From Lichenicoccus sp965277665 (lineage in GTDB: Bacteria > Pseudomonadota > Alphaproteobacteria > Acetobacterales > Acetobacteraceae), in NCBI RefSeq assembly GCF_965277665.1, contig NZ_OZ255835.1, positions 1,736,001 through 1,800,000 on the forward strand: a stretch of DNA of 64,000 bases, given 5' to 3'. The translations under genes were made by a program, and so were the position numbers. Numbering within the stretch: the first letter of the stretch is position 1; each line of letters opens with the position of its first letter. The notes under the pieces are model-generated. The model made no database searches, had not been told where the DNA came from, and saw only the letters and a program-made list of their open reading frames with translations. Positions 25,063 to 33,032 of the stretch are shown one piece after another.

Positions 25063-25917
25063 TCACGAGACAGCGGTCCGGGTGCGCGCCCAGGCGAGCG
25101 GCAGCAGGCGCGCGAGTCGGGCGGCCCAGGCTGCCTCGCCGGCCGCATCGCCGATCAGGTCCTGCCGGATCTCGATCTCGACCTGCGGCAGCCCGCGCTG
25201 CTCGCCATGCACCGGCACGGTGTAGTCGTCGAGATCCGACAGCTCGTACGGCTCGTTGTCGCCGACGACCAGATCCCCCTCGTCGCGCAGCAGGTCGCGC
25301 AGGATCAGCGCGAAACGCGGATCGTGGTTGTGCAGCAGGCCGACATGCCAGGGACGCGGCGCGGTGCCCCCAGGCGTCGGACGGTCCGGCGATCCCAGCT
25401 GCGGCGTGAAGCTGTGCAGCGCCACCAGCACGCTCGGCAGCAGCACGGCCCGGCGGTGGTCCAGCACGGCAGCGAGTCGTGCGTGGTAGGGCGCAAAAAT
25501 CTCGCGTTCGCGTGCCGCGCGCTGCCCGCTGGAAAGATCGTGATTGCCCGGCACCGGCGTGCCATCGCTCGTCAGCGGGATGGACGACACATGGCCCGGC
25601 CGGCGGTTGCAGTCGATCACCAGGCGCGAATAGGCCTGGGCCACGAGCGGCGCATCGAGCGCCGCGCTGAGCCGCACGCCGGTTCCGGCAACCCCGATAT
25701 CCCATGCGATATGCCGGTCGAGGTCGCGCGGGGCGACACCGAGATCGCCCAGTGCCGCCGGGATGGCGCGGCCGGCATGGTCGGAGGCGAGCACGAACGG
25801 CGAAGTGGAGCCGGCGCGCAGCACCGTCACCGGCGGCGGATCGTCCGGGCCGATCAACACCGCCGGCCGGTCCGATTTGTTTTGGCCGTGATCTTGCACC
25901 GTGTTCTTATCAAGCAC
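25063..25917 (-). CDS. N-formylglutamate amidohydrolase family protein
   Basis: A 284-residue member of the FGase family, which are zinc hydrolases acting on N-formylglutamate or similar amides. The N-terminal FVLASDHAGRAIP, the RLVIDCNRRPG motif and the later ALHSFTPQ region are conserved family features. No histidine-utilisation genes are nearby, so the substrate is uncertain. Divergent from the transglutaminase gene, with 163 bp between starts; that gap contains a 14-bp tandem repeat (about 25993-26027). Confidence 0.88.
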   Translation of the reverse strand: MLDKNTVQDHGQNKSDRPAVLIGPDDPPPVTVLRAGSTSPFVLASDHAGRAIPAALGDLGVAPRDLDRHIAWDIGVAGTGVRLSAALDAPLVAQAYSRLVIDCNRRPGHVSSIPLTSDGTPVPGNHDLSSGQRAAREREIFAPYHARLAAVLDHRRAVLLPSVLVALHSFTPQLGSPDRPTPGGTAPRPWHVGLLHNHDPRFALILRDLLRDEGDLVVGDNEPYELSDLDDYTVPVHGEQRGLPQVEIEIRQDLIGDAAGEAAWAARLARLLPLAWARTRTAVS

Positions 25918-26080
25918 CCTGGTCGTATCCGATCATGTCGCCCGTCCATACCAACGCCGCCGACGCGCGGCCCGCGAGCCAACCGGGCCGCACCCCCGGT
26001 TCTTGGTCCCGGGTTCTTGCTCCCCGGTCTGGGGCCCCCGGGGTTCGAAGTCCGGGCCAAACCTCCGGAGAAGGATCTCC

Positions 26081-27118
26081 ATGCCGGTTCTGTCTGTCCA
26101 GCATGTCACGACCTACCGATACCGCCGCCCGGTCGGGTTTGGCGAGCACCGGATGATGTTCCGGCCGCGCGACTGCGTCGACCAGCGGCTGGTCTCCTGG
26201 ATGGTCGAGATCTCGCCGGAACCGGCTTTGTTGCGCTCGGTGCCGGACGCCTTCGGCAACGTCATCACGCTCGCCGGCTTCACCCGCCGGGCGCGCGAGC
26301 TGCGAGTCGAGAACCGCCTGGTGGTGGACCACACCGAGACCTGGCTCGATGCCGCCCAGGTGGCGCCGTATGCCCGCCTCTGGCCGTTCACCTACGACAT
26401 GGACGACGTGATCGATCTCGCCCGGGTGATGGAGCGGCATTATCCCGACCCGGAGCATCGCGTGGATGCCTGGGCGCGCAGCCTGCTGCCGGAGAGCCGC
26501 ACCGGCTCGACGCTGGATGTACTGATGGCGATGACCCGCGCGATCAAGCACGACTTCACCTATTGCGCGCGCCACGAGGAGGGCGTGCAGGACCCGGCGC
26601 GCACGCTGGCGCTGCAGGCCGGCACCTGCCGCGACTATGCGGTGCTGATGATGGAGGCGGTGCGCGCCCTCGGCATGGCGTCGCGCTTCGTCACCGGCTA
26701 CATCTATTCCCCGGCGGTGGAGGGACGCGTGAACCAGGGCGGCGGCGCCACGCACGCCTGGGTCGAGGTGTTCGTGCCGGGCTGCGGCTGGGTGGATTTC
26801 GACCCGACCAACGGCATCGTCGGCTCGCGCGACCTGATCCGTATCGCCAGCGTCCGCGAGCCGCGCCAGGCGGTGCCGCTGGCCGGGACCTGGACCGGAT
26901 TTCCGGCCGACAGCCTCGGCATGACCGTCTCGGTGCATGTCGGCGCGGGTGACATCAACGCAGCGCAGCCGAGCGCGGCGGCATCGGACAGCCGGCGCGA
27001 TGGTGCGCCGGAGCGGTCGGTGGTGCGGCTGCTCGACCGCGAGAAGCCGCCGGCCGGGCTGCCCGACAGCGAGCAGTTCGAGCGCCGCCGCGACCGGAAC
27101 TACGCCGCTCCCATTTGA
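26081..27118 (+). CDS. Transglutaminase-like family protein (345 aa)
   Basis: A Bact_transglu_N plus transglutaminase-core protein. The catalytic Cys (GTCRDYAVLMMEAVR), His (THAWVEVFV) and Asp (DFDPTNG) are all present, so it could be an active protease or transglutaminase. ATG 26081 follows AAGGA at a suitable distance. No signal peptide is seen. A second, different transglutaminase-like gene follows after 34 bp, so they probably form an operon. The stop region has an imperfect duplication (CCCATTTGA / CCCCATCTGA). Confidence 0.92.
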   Translation: MPVLSVQHVTTYRYRRPVGFGEHRMMFRPRDCVDQRLVSWMVEISPEPALLRSVPDAFGNVITLAGFTRRARELRVENRLVVDHTETWLDAAQVAPYARLWPFTYDMDDVIDLARVMERHYPDPEHRVDAWARSLLPESRTGSTLDVLMAMTRAIKHDFTYCARHEEGVQDPARTLALQAGTCRDYAVLMMEAVRALGMASRFVTGYIYSPAVEGRVNQGGGATHAWVEVFVPGCGWVDFDPTNGIVGSRDLIRIASVREPRQAVPLAGTWTGFPADSLGMTVSVHVGAGDINAAQPSAAASDSRRDGAPERSVVRLLDREKPPAGLPDSEQFERRRDRNYAAPI

Positions 27119-27152
27119 AGCAGGCCCCATCTGAGAAAGCGAGAACGACCCC

Positions 27153-27989
27153 ATGCTGATCCGCGCCGGATTCGACATTGCCTTCAACGCCCCGGTTCCG
27201 ACGCCCCTGCTGCTCATGCTCAGCCTGCACCCGAGCCGCCTGCCCGACCTGCAGACGCCGCACGCGCTGGTGTTCGATCCGCCGGTGCCGGCCAGCGACT
27301 ACACCGACGGCTTCGGCAACATCTGCACCCGTGTCGTGGCGCCGCCGGGCCTGCTGCGCATCACCAACCAGTTCACCATCACCGATAGCGGCCTGCCGGA
27401 CGCGACCGCCCCCGATGCCAGGCAGGTGCCGGTGGAGGACCTGCCCTCCGACGTGCTGGTCTATCTGCTCGGCAGCCGCTACTGCGAGACCGACCGGCTA
27501 TCGGATACCGCATGGTCGCTGTTCGGCCAGACCGCGCCGGGCTGGGCCCGGGTGCAGGCGATCCTCGACTACACGCACGACCGCATCACCTTCGGCTACG
27601 AGTTCGCCCGCTCGACGCGCACCGCGCACGAGGCGTTCATGGAGCGCCAGGGCGTGTGTCGCGACTTCGCGCACCTGGCCGTCACGCTGTGCCGCTGCAT
27701 GAACATCCCGGCGCGCTACTGCACCGGCTACCTGGGCGATATCGGCGTCCCGCTCGACGAGAACCCGATGGATTTCTCCGCCTGGTTCGACGTCTATCTG
27801 GGCGGCCAGTGGTACACCTGCGACGCCCGGCACAACCGTCAGCGGATTGGGCGGCTGCTGATGGCGCGCGGCCGCGATGCGACCGATGTCGCGATCTCGA
27901 CCGCCTTCGGCAGCGCCTGGCTCGCCGGCTTCGAGGTGATCACCTACGAGCAGACCGGCGACGTGCACAGCGCAGCCGCGACCGCCTGA
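27153..27989 (+). CDS. Transglutaminase-like family protein (278 aa) with altered triad
   Basis: A relative of the preceding protein with the catalytic Cys in GVCRDFAHLAVTLCR. Where most members have His-Ala-Trp, this has DFSAWFDVYLGGQWY, and the next motif is CDARHN. From memory this is typical of a conserved alphaproteobacterial subfamily that often sits beside the other type. The chemistry is therefore unclear: the His of DARHN may substitute. It is convergent with the TlpA-like gene (13 bp between stops). Confidence 0.88.
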   Translation: MLIRAGFDIAFNAPVPTPLLLMLSLHPSRLPDLQTPHALVFDPPVPASDYTDGFGNICTRVVAPPGLLRITNQFTITDSGLPDATAPDARQVPVEDLPSDVLVYLLGSRYCETDRLSDTAWSLFGQTAPGWARVQAILDYTHDRITFGYEFARSTRTAHEAFMERQGVCRDFAHLAVTLCRCMNIPARYCTGYLGDIGVPLDENPMDFSAWFDVYLGGQWYTCDARHNRQRIGRLLMARGRDATDVAISTAFGSAWLAGFEVITYEQTGDVHSAAATA

Positions 27990-28002
27990 CGCAGCTTGGC
28001 CT

Positions 28003-28617
28003 TCAGGCGGCCAGCCGTCGCAGCGTGGCGACCGCCGCCCCGGCATCCCATTGCACCGGTCCCTGGATGCGAGCCACCTCGCGGCCGTTGCGGTCGATCA
28101 CCAGCGTGGTCGGGATGCCGTCGAGCCTGAGCGCCAGCATCGTCTCGCTGTGCGGATCGAGCAGCACCGGCAGGCTGCGTATGCCGTGCGCGGCATAGAA
28201 CGGCACCACCGCCCCGGCGCCGCCACGATCCAGCGACACCGCCAGCACCGTCATCGCGGGTGTGGCGCCGGCCAGGGCGCGCGCGAGCGCATCGAGCGCC
28301 GGCATCTCGGAGACGCAGGGCGTGCACCAGGTCGCCCAGAAGTTCAGCACCACGCCACGGCCGGCATAGTCCGCAAGCGTCAGCCTGCTGCCGTTCGCGG
28401 TGGCAAAGGCGAGGGTCGGCAGCGCCGTCGGCGGATGCGCGGCAAGGTCCGCGATCGCGCGCGGCGCCGGTCCCGCCGGCACGTCCGCGCCTTGATCGGG
28501 GGCCTGCGAGGACGGCGCCGGCGAGTGCCAGGAATTGCGCGCGACCACCGCGGCCAGTAGGGTCCCGCCGGCCGCCAGCAGGCCGCGGCGCATGACGGTC
28601 GGCGTTATCAGGGGCAT
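28003..28617 (-). CDS. TlpA-like thioredoxin-fold protein
   Basis: A 204-residue membrane-anchored or exported thiol-disulphide protein. The N-terminal twin-Arg/hydrophobic segment (MRRGLLAAGGTLLAAVVA) precedes a TlpA/ResA domain with active site WATWCTPCVSEMPAL and the cis-Pro region DGIPTTLVID. Such proteins keep periplasmic thiols reduced, often for cytochrome maturation. The start at 28617 overlaps the region of the divergent argH start; ATG 28593 is an alternative. The same divergent pair with argH is common in alphaproteobacteria. Confidence 0.9.
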   Translation of the reverse strand: MPLITPTVMRRGLLAAGGTLLAAVVARNSWHSPAPSSQAPDQGADVPAGPAPRAIADLAAHPPTALPTLAFATANGSRLTLADYAGRGVVLNFWATWCTPCVSEMPALDALARALAGATPAMTVLAVSLDRGGAGAVVPFYAAHGIRSLPVLLDPHSETMLALRLDGIPTTLVIDRNGREVARIQGPVQWDAGAAVATLRRLAA

Positions 28618-28621
28618 GGCG

Positions 28622-30124
28622 ATGTCTTTAGAAGAGGGCAGCAGCCAGGGGAAGCCCGGCGCCAAACCCCGGTCGAACGTCCAGGCGGACGCCCAATCCG
28701 GCGTCGGGGCCAATACGCAATGGGGCGGCCGGTTCGCCGGCGGCCCGTCGGCGATCATGCAGGAGATCAACGCCTCGATCGGCTTCGACCGGGCGCTGTG
28801 GCGGCAGGACATACGCGGCTCGCTCGCGCACGCCGCCATGCTGGCCCGCACCGGCATCATCGAGGCCGCCGACGAGCAGGCGATCCGGGGCGGCCTGGAG
28901 CGCATCGCAGGCGAGATCGCGGCCGGGCGCTTCACCTTCGACGCCGCACTCGAGGACATCCACATGAACATCGAGGCGCGGCTGTCCGAGCGGATCGGCG
29001 ACGCCGGCCGCCGGCTGCACACCGCGCGCAGCCGCAACGACCAGGTCGCCACCGACTTCCGGCTCTGGGTGCGCGACGCCATCGACGGCCTCGATGCACA
29101 GGCGGCGGCCCTGATGCTGAGCCTGTCGCGCCGCGCGCTGGAGCACGCCGCGGATACGATGCCCGGCTTCACCCACCTGCAGACCGCGCAGCCGGTCACC
29201 TTCGGCCACCACCTGCTGGCCTATGTCGAGATGCTCGCGCGGGATCGCGGGCGCCTCGCCGACGCCCGCCGGCGTCTGAACGAGTGCCCGCTGGGTGCCG
29301 CGGCGCTGGCCGGCACGTCGTTCCCGATCGACCGCCGCATGACGGCCGCCGCCCTCGGCTTCGACCGTCCGTGTGCGAACTCGCTGGATGCGGTGTCCGA
29401 CCGCGACTTCGCGCTGGAATATCTCTCGGCGCTGGCGATCCTGGCGATGCACCTGTCGCGCCTCGCCGAGGAGATCGTCACCTGGTGCTCGTCGCCGTTC
29501 GGCTTCATCCGGCTGTCGGACGCCTTCACCACCGGCTCCTCGATCATGCCGCAGAAGCGCAACCCGGATGCCGCCGAACTGACCCGGGCCAAGACCGGGC
29601 GCATCACCGGCGCGCTGGTCGCACTCCTGACGGTGATGAAGGGGCTGCCGCTGGCCTATGCCAAGGACATGCAGGAGGACAAGGAGCCGGTGTTCCAGGC
29701 GACCGAGAGCGCCAGCCTGTCGCTCGCCGCCATCGACGGCATGGTGCGTGACCTCGCCGCCGACACCGCGCGCATGCAGGCGCTGGCGGGATCGGGGTTC
29801 TCCACCGCGACCGACCTCGCCGACTGGCTGGTGCGGGTGCTGAAGCTGCCGTTCCGGACCGCGCACCATGTCACCGGGCGGCTGGTGGGACGCGCGGCGG
29901 CGAACGCCACCGACCTCGCCGGGCTCGACCTCGCCGAGATGCAGGCCGAGGAGCCACGCATCACCGCGGACGTGTTCTCGGTGCTGACGGTCGCGGCGTC
30001 GGTCGCCTCGCGCACCAGCGAAGGCGGCACCGCTCCAAACAATGTCGGCCGCGCGGCACGGGCCTGGATCGCGCAACTGGATGCTGCCGTGGCGGACCAG
30101 CGATCGTCGGAGAACAGCGCATGA
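28622..30124 (+). CDS. argH: Argininosuccinate lyase
   Basis: Final step of arginine synthesis (argininosuccinate to arginine and fumarate). The 500-residue product has the signature GSSIMPQKRNPDAAEL and the N-terminal TQWGGRFAGG. About 30 extra residues precede the usual start; ATG 28622 has AGGGG eight bases upstream and another ATG two codons earlier. It overlaps the lptM gene by 4 bp (ATGA). lysA, which commonly follows, is displaced by 2.7 kb. Confidence 0.96.
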   Translation: MSLEEGSSQGKPGAKPRSNVQADAQSGVGANTQWGGRFAGGPSAIMQEINASIGFDRALWRQDIRGSLAHAAMLARTGIIEAADEQAIRGGLERIAGEIAAGRFTFDAALEDIHMNIEARLSERIGDAGRRLHTARSRNDQVATDFRLWVRDAIDGLDAQAAALMLSLSRRALEHAADTMPGFTHLQTAQPVTFGHHLLAYVEMLARDRGRLADARRRLNECPLGAAALAGTSFPIDRRMTAAALGFDRPCANSLDAVSDRDFALEYLSALAILAMHLSRLAEEIVTWCSSPFGFIRLSDAFTTGSSIMPQKRNPDAAELTRAKTGRITGALVALLTVMKGLPLAYAKDMQEDKEPVFQATESASLSLAAIDGMVRDLAADTARMQALAGSGFSTATDLADWLVRVLKLPFRTAHHVTGRLVGRAAANATDLAGLDLAEMQAEEPRITADVFSVLTVAASVASRTSEGGTAPNNVGRAARAWIAQLDAAVADQRSSENSA

Positions 30125-30258
30125 GCCGGACCGTCTTGCTGGCGCTGGCCGCCCTGCTGCTCTGCCTGCCGCTCGGGGCCTGCGGACGCAAGGGCGCGCC
30201 GCATGCTCCGGGCCCGGCGGATCACATCATTTACCCGAAGGCCTACCCGACCGAATAG
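30121..30258 (+). CDS. lptM: LptM-like small lipoprotein (45 aa)
   Basis: A tiny lipoprotein: hydrophobic signal, lipobox PLGAC with Cys21, then GRKGAP. This matches the LptM/YifL pattern (CGxKGPLYLP), in which the protein helps mature the LptD/E LPS translocon. The C-terminal ADHIIYPKAYPTE is a typical alphaproteobacterial version. It overlaps argH by 4 bp; its 3' end overlaps the convergent serine protease gene by 32 bp. Confidence 0.85.
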   Translation: MSRTVLLALAALLLCLPLGACGRKGAPHAPGPADHIIYPKAYPTE

Positions 30259-31006
30259 CGGGCGCAGGGTCCGGCAGCGACACCGACAGCGCCGAGGCGC
30301 GGCCGCCGGCGCCGCCGAGGCGCGCCTCGATCTGGACGCCGATGACCACCCAGCGCCCGCTGCCGTCCCGCGCCAGCAGCGGTGCGCCGCTGGTGCCGCG
30401 TGTGCCGGCGCAATCATGCTCCAGCACCGCTTCACTCCCGTCCCGGATGATGCCCAGCAGGCGGCAGGGCGGACCCTGCACCGCGATCTCCTCGCGATCC
30501 TGACCATAGCCGGCGAGTGCCAGCGCAGTACCGGGCGTCGGCAGCCGAGATGCGACCCGCAGCACCTCCGACGGCGCCGCGATCGGGTGATCAAGCAGCA
30601 GCAGCGCCCGGTCCAGGCCCGCATCGGTGGCCTCATGCGCCGGGTCGTAGCCGGCGGGCAGCACGATGCGCGCAGCCTGTGCGTGCGCGGCAAAGCTCCC
30701 CGCACGATAGCGCAGCAGCACATGCACCGAACCGGGTTGCAGCACGCGTCCGGTGCGGGCGGCGAAGACGCAGTGCGCGGCGGTCATCGCAATCGCCGGC
30801 GCGATCAGGAAGCCGGTGCAGCGAACGCCGTAGCGGGTCTGCACGCGCAGCAGTGCCCGCCACGGCGCCTGCCCGAGTGCCACCGCAACAGCCGGGCGGC
30901 CATCCTCTCCGGGCAGCCCGAATCGCGCTTGCGCCAGCGCCGGGAATGGCCGGGCGCATGGCGCGAAAGCCGCAGCCAGGAGGAAAATGCCCGCCGGCTT
31001 AATCAT
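30227..31006 (-). CDS. Trypsin-like serine protease, exported
   Basis: A 259-residue chymotrypsin-fold protease. A signal peptide (FLLAAAFAPCARPFPALAQA) precedes the triad: His in MTAAHC, Asp in the LDRALLLL region and Ser in GTSGAPLL. Cys pairs flank the His and Ser as in secreted S1 proteases. No inhibitor or PDZ domain is visible. It opens the accessory block that separates argH-lptM from lysA; its 3' end overlaps lptM. Confidence 0.88.
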   Translation of the reverse strand: MIKPAGIFLLAAAFAPCARPFPALAQARFGLPGEDGRPAVAVALGQAPWRALLRVQTRYGVRCTGFLIAPAIAMTAAHCVFAARTGRVLQPGSVHVLLRYRAGSFAAHAQAARIVLPAGYDPAHEATDAGLDRALLLLDHPIAAPSEVLRVASRLPTPGTALALAGYGQDREEIAVQGPPCRLLGIIRDGSEAVLEHDCAGTRGTSGAPLLARDGSGRWVVIGVQIEARLGGAGGRASALSVSLPDPAPAIRSGRPSGK

Positions 31007-31305
31007 TCCGTATTCAAACTGTCTTAGCTTGGAGCATCAAGGCCTGAGATCGACATGATCGTGCCATCAACCTGCCACGAAGCCCATGAAGATCGGCCAG
31101 CGAGGGTGCAGAGCCCGGTCCGAGGAGAATCTCGTGTGCAGACAGGACAGACCGGAGCCTTGGCAGGCGCCGGTGGAAGAGAGATTGGCGCACCGGGCCC
31201 TCGGCCTTCTCGGCTCGCGAGGCGCCGCACCCTCGATGACGCAGCAGGCCCGCGACCGACTCTACGAGCGCATGTTCCCGCAGCACATCTGTGGGGGCCC
31301 GTGTG

Positions 31306-31473
31306 ATGAGAGCGCCGATTAGGTCGCCCGACGGCCAGCACGGCGTCATCATCGTGCATGCCTTCGCGCACTATCACGAAGCCGACTTCGTGGACGACCC
31401 GGAGGAGATCGAACAACTCGTGGCCGACGGCCAAGGCTGGCGCATCGTCGATGCGGTGCGCCTGAGCGAGTAG
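31306..31473 (+). CDS. Small hypothetical protein (55 aa)
   Basis: A 55-residue acidic protein (MRAPIRSPDGQHGVIIVHAF... DDPEEIEQLVADGQGWRIVDAVRLSE). Composition looks protein-like, and GGGGG lies about 10 bases before ATG, but I recognise no family. The 299 bp upstream (31007-31305) holds only a doubtful 78-codon frame (31086-31322) that overlaps it. A palindromic dispersed repeat follows 13 bp after its stop. Confidence 0.4.
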   Translation: MRAPIRSPDGQHGVIIVHAFAHYHEADFVDDPEEIEQLVADGQGWRIVDAVRLSE

Positions 31474-31486
31474 CAGCACGGAATAA

Positions 31487-31576
31487 GGCCAGGGGCTTTG
31501 CCCCTGGACCCCATCAAAGGCGGAGCCTTTGAGATCCTGAAACTTACGAGTTTGGGTTTGGGGCCTTGGGTTTCGG
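31487..31576. repeat. Dispersed palindromic element, copy 1
   Basis: A roughly 90-bp element made of nested inverted repeats (AGGGGCTTTGCCCCT, AAAGGCGGAGCCTTT, then a GGGGCC-rich end). It fills the gap between convergent genes and shares blocks with 57935-58060: CCAGGGGCTTTGCCCC, CCCATCAAAGGC, GAGCCTTTGA and ATCCTGAAA. It probably works as a bidirectional terminator and resembles REP-like elements common in Acetobacteraceae. Confidence 0.85.
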
Positions 31577-32404
31577 CTACGACCGGATGAAGCGGGACAG
31601 ATCCTCGGTCAGGCGGTCCTTGTCGGTGATGAAGAGACCGTGCGGCGCGTTGTCGTAGCGCAGGTACGTCGCTTCCGGCAGGGCGGCCGCGGCGGCGGCG
31701 GCAGTGATGTTGGCCGGCACCGTCTTGTCCCCGGTGCCGTGGATGATCAGGGTCGGCACCTTGAAGGCCGCCAGGTCCGGGCGGAAATCGGTCTCCGAGA
31801 ACGCCCGCACGCAGTCGATGGTGGCGACCGGCGATGCCTGCAGCGCCATGTACAGGGTCCACTGCATGATCCCCGCGGAGACCGGCGAGCCGAGCAGGCC
31901 GGCGCCGAAGAACAGCTTGCCGAAATCGGTCAGGAACTGCGGCCGGTCCTCCTCCAGGCCGCCGACCATCTGGTCGAAGACGCCGCGATCGACACCGTCC
32001 GGATGGTCGGGCGTCTTGAGCAGGAACGGCACGACGGTGGAGACCAGCGCCACGCGGCCGACCCGCGCACCGCCGTGCCGCGACAGGTAGCGGGCGATCT
32101 CGCCGCCGCCCATCGAGAAGCCGACCAGCGTTGTGTCCTGCAGGTCGAGCGCGTCCAGCACCGCCTTCAGGTCGTCGGCGAACACGTCATAGTCGTACGC
32201 GCCGAGCGGCTGGTCGGAGCGGCCGAACCCGCGGCGATCATAGGCGATGGTGCGCAGTCCCTGCCGGGCCAGCGGCGTCATCTGGTACTCCCACATGTCG
32301 GCGTCGAGCGGCCAACCATGGATGAACACCACCGGCTTGGCCGTGGCCGCACCCCAGTCCTTGTAGAACAGGCTGATCCCGTCCGGCGTCTTGATGTGCG
32401 GCAT
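31577..32404 (-). CDS. Alpha/beta hydrolase (non-heme haloperoxidase type)
   Basis: A 275-residue alpha/beta hydrolase closest in pattern to cofactor-free chloroperoxidases. The nucleophile elbow is GFSMGGGE, the acid is in IHGTGDKTVP and the His in NAPHGLFITD; the oxyanion region is FIHGWPLDADMW. ATG 32404 has GGGAGG six bases upstream; ATG 32410 is adjacent to it and less likely. Substrate unknown. It belongs to the accessory block between lptM and lysA. Confidence 0.9.
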   Translation of the reverse strand: MPHIKTPDGISLFYKDWGAATAKPVVFIHGWPLDADMWEYQMTPLARQGLRTIAYDRRGFGRSDQPLGAYDYDVFADDLKAVLDALDLQDTTLVGFSMGGGEIARYLSRHGGARVGRVALVSTVVPFLLKTPDHPDGVDRGVFDQMVGGLEEDRPQFLTDFGKLFFGAGLLGSPVSAGIMQWTLYMALQASPVATIDCVRAFSETDFRPDLAAFKVPTLIIHGTGDKTVPANITAAAAAAALPEATYLRYDNAPHGLFITDKDRLTEDLSRFIRS

Positions 32405-32537
32405 GTCCATCCTCCCATTGGCCGTTCCCGGCCTTGCGCGCCCGATCTTGCGTTCCACGGAAACGGCGGCATCGACAGCCGGTTGCAGCCGGGGCGGCCG
32501 GCGCACCGGGGCGTGATGGACGCCCCCCGGACAGCCA

Positions 32538-32936
32538 CTAGAACCCGAGAGCCTCCGGCCCGAACGAGTGCGGCAGCAGCTCGTCCAGGGTGCTCTGCAT
32601 CAGGACCTGCCCGTGCTCGTCGACCATCCGGACACGGGCTTCAGGCCCGGCGAACTCGCGCAGCTTCTGGCGGCAGCCGCCGCACGGTGTGCAGGGTCGG
32701 CTGCCGCGCGCCGCGATCACGATCTCGGCGATGCGGCGGGGGCCGGCCAGCACCATCGCCGAGATCGCGCCGGCTTCCGCGCAGACACCCTGCGGGTAGG
32801 CGGCATTCTCCACGTTGCACCCGGCATGCACGCTGCCGTCGTCACAGCGCAGCGCCGCTCCTACCAGGAACCGGGAATACGGGGCATGCGCCCGCAGCCG
32901 CGCGGCCACGGCGGCGTTGACCAGCGGATCGGTCAC
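32538..32936 (-). CDS. cdd: Cytidine deaminase
   Basis: A 132-residue homotetrameric-type cytidine deaminase. Zinc ligands and catalytic Glu are visible in CNVENAAYPQGVCAEAGAI and CTPCGGCRQKLREF. GTG 32936 with GGGGGGA four bases upstream gives the normal family length; an ATG at 32972 would add 12 residues. It deaminates cytidine and deoxycytidine in pyrimidine salvage. Divergent from lysA with about 96 bp between starts. Confidence 0.92.
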   Translation of the reverse strand: MTDPLVNAAVAARLRAHAPYSRFLVGAALRCDDGSVHAGCNVENAAYPQGVCAEAGAISAMVLAGPRRIAEIVIAARGSRPCTPCGGCRQKLREFAGPEARVRMVDEHGQVLMQSTLDELLPHSFGPEALGF

Positions 32937-33032
32937 AGCGTCCCCCCATCGATGAACCGCCAGGCTAGCCAAGCTGCCGGATGACGGAAAGGACGCTTGG
33001 TGGCGCGGCTAGGCGCCGGTATCGTCGTGCGA

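Noticed and set aside
27153..27989. Second transglutaminase as an inactivated pseudogene because HAW is missing.
   Set aside because: The reading frame is full length and the DFSAW/DARHN pattern appears, from memory, to be conserved in a subfamily, so it is more likely a functional variant.
31086..31322. A 78-codon plus-strand frame upstream of the small hypothetical gene.
   Set aside because: It has no convincing ribosome site or family and overlaps the better small candidate at 31306; codon pattern is not persuasive.
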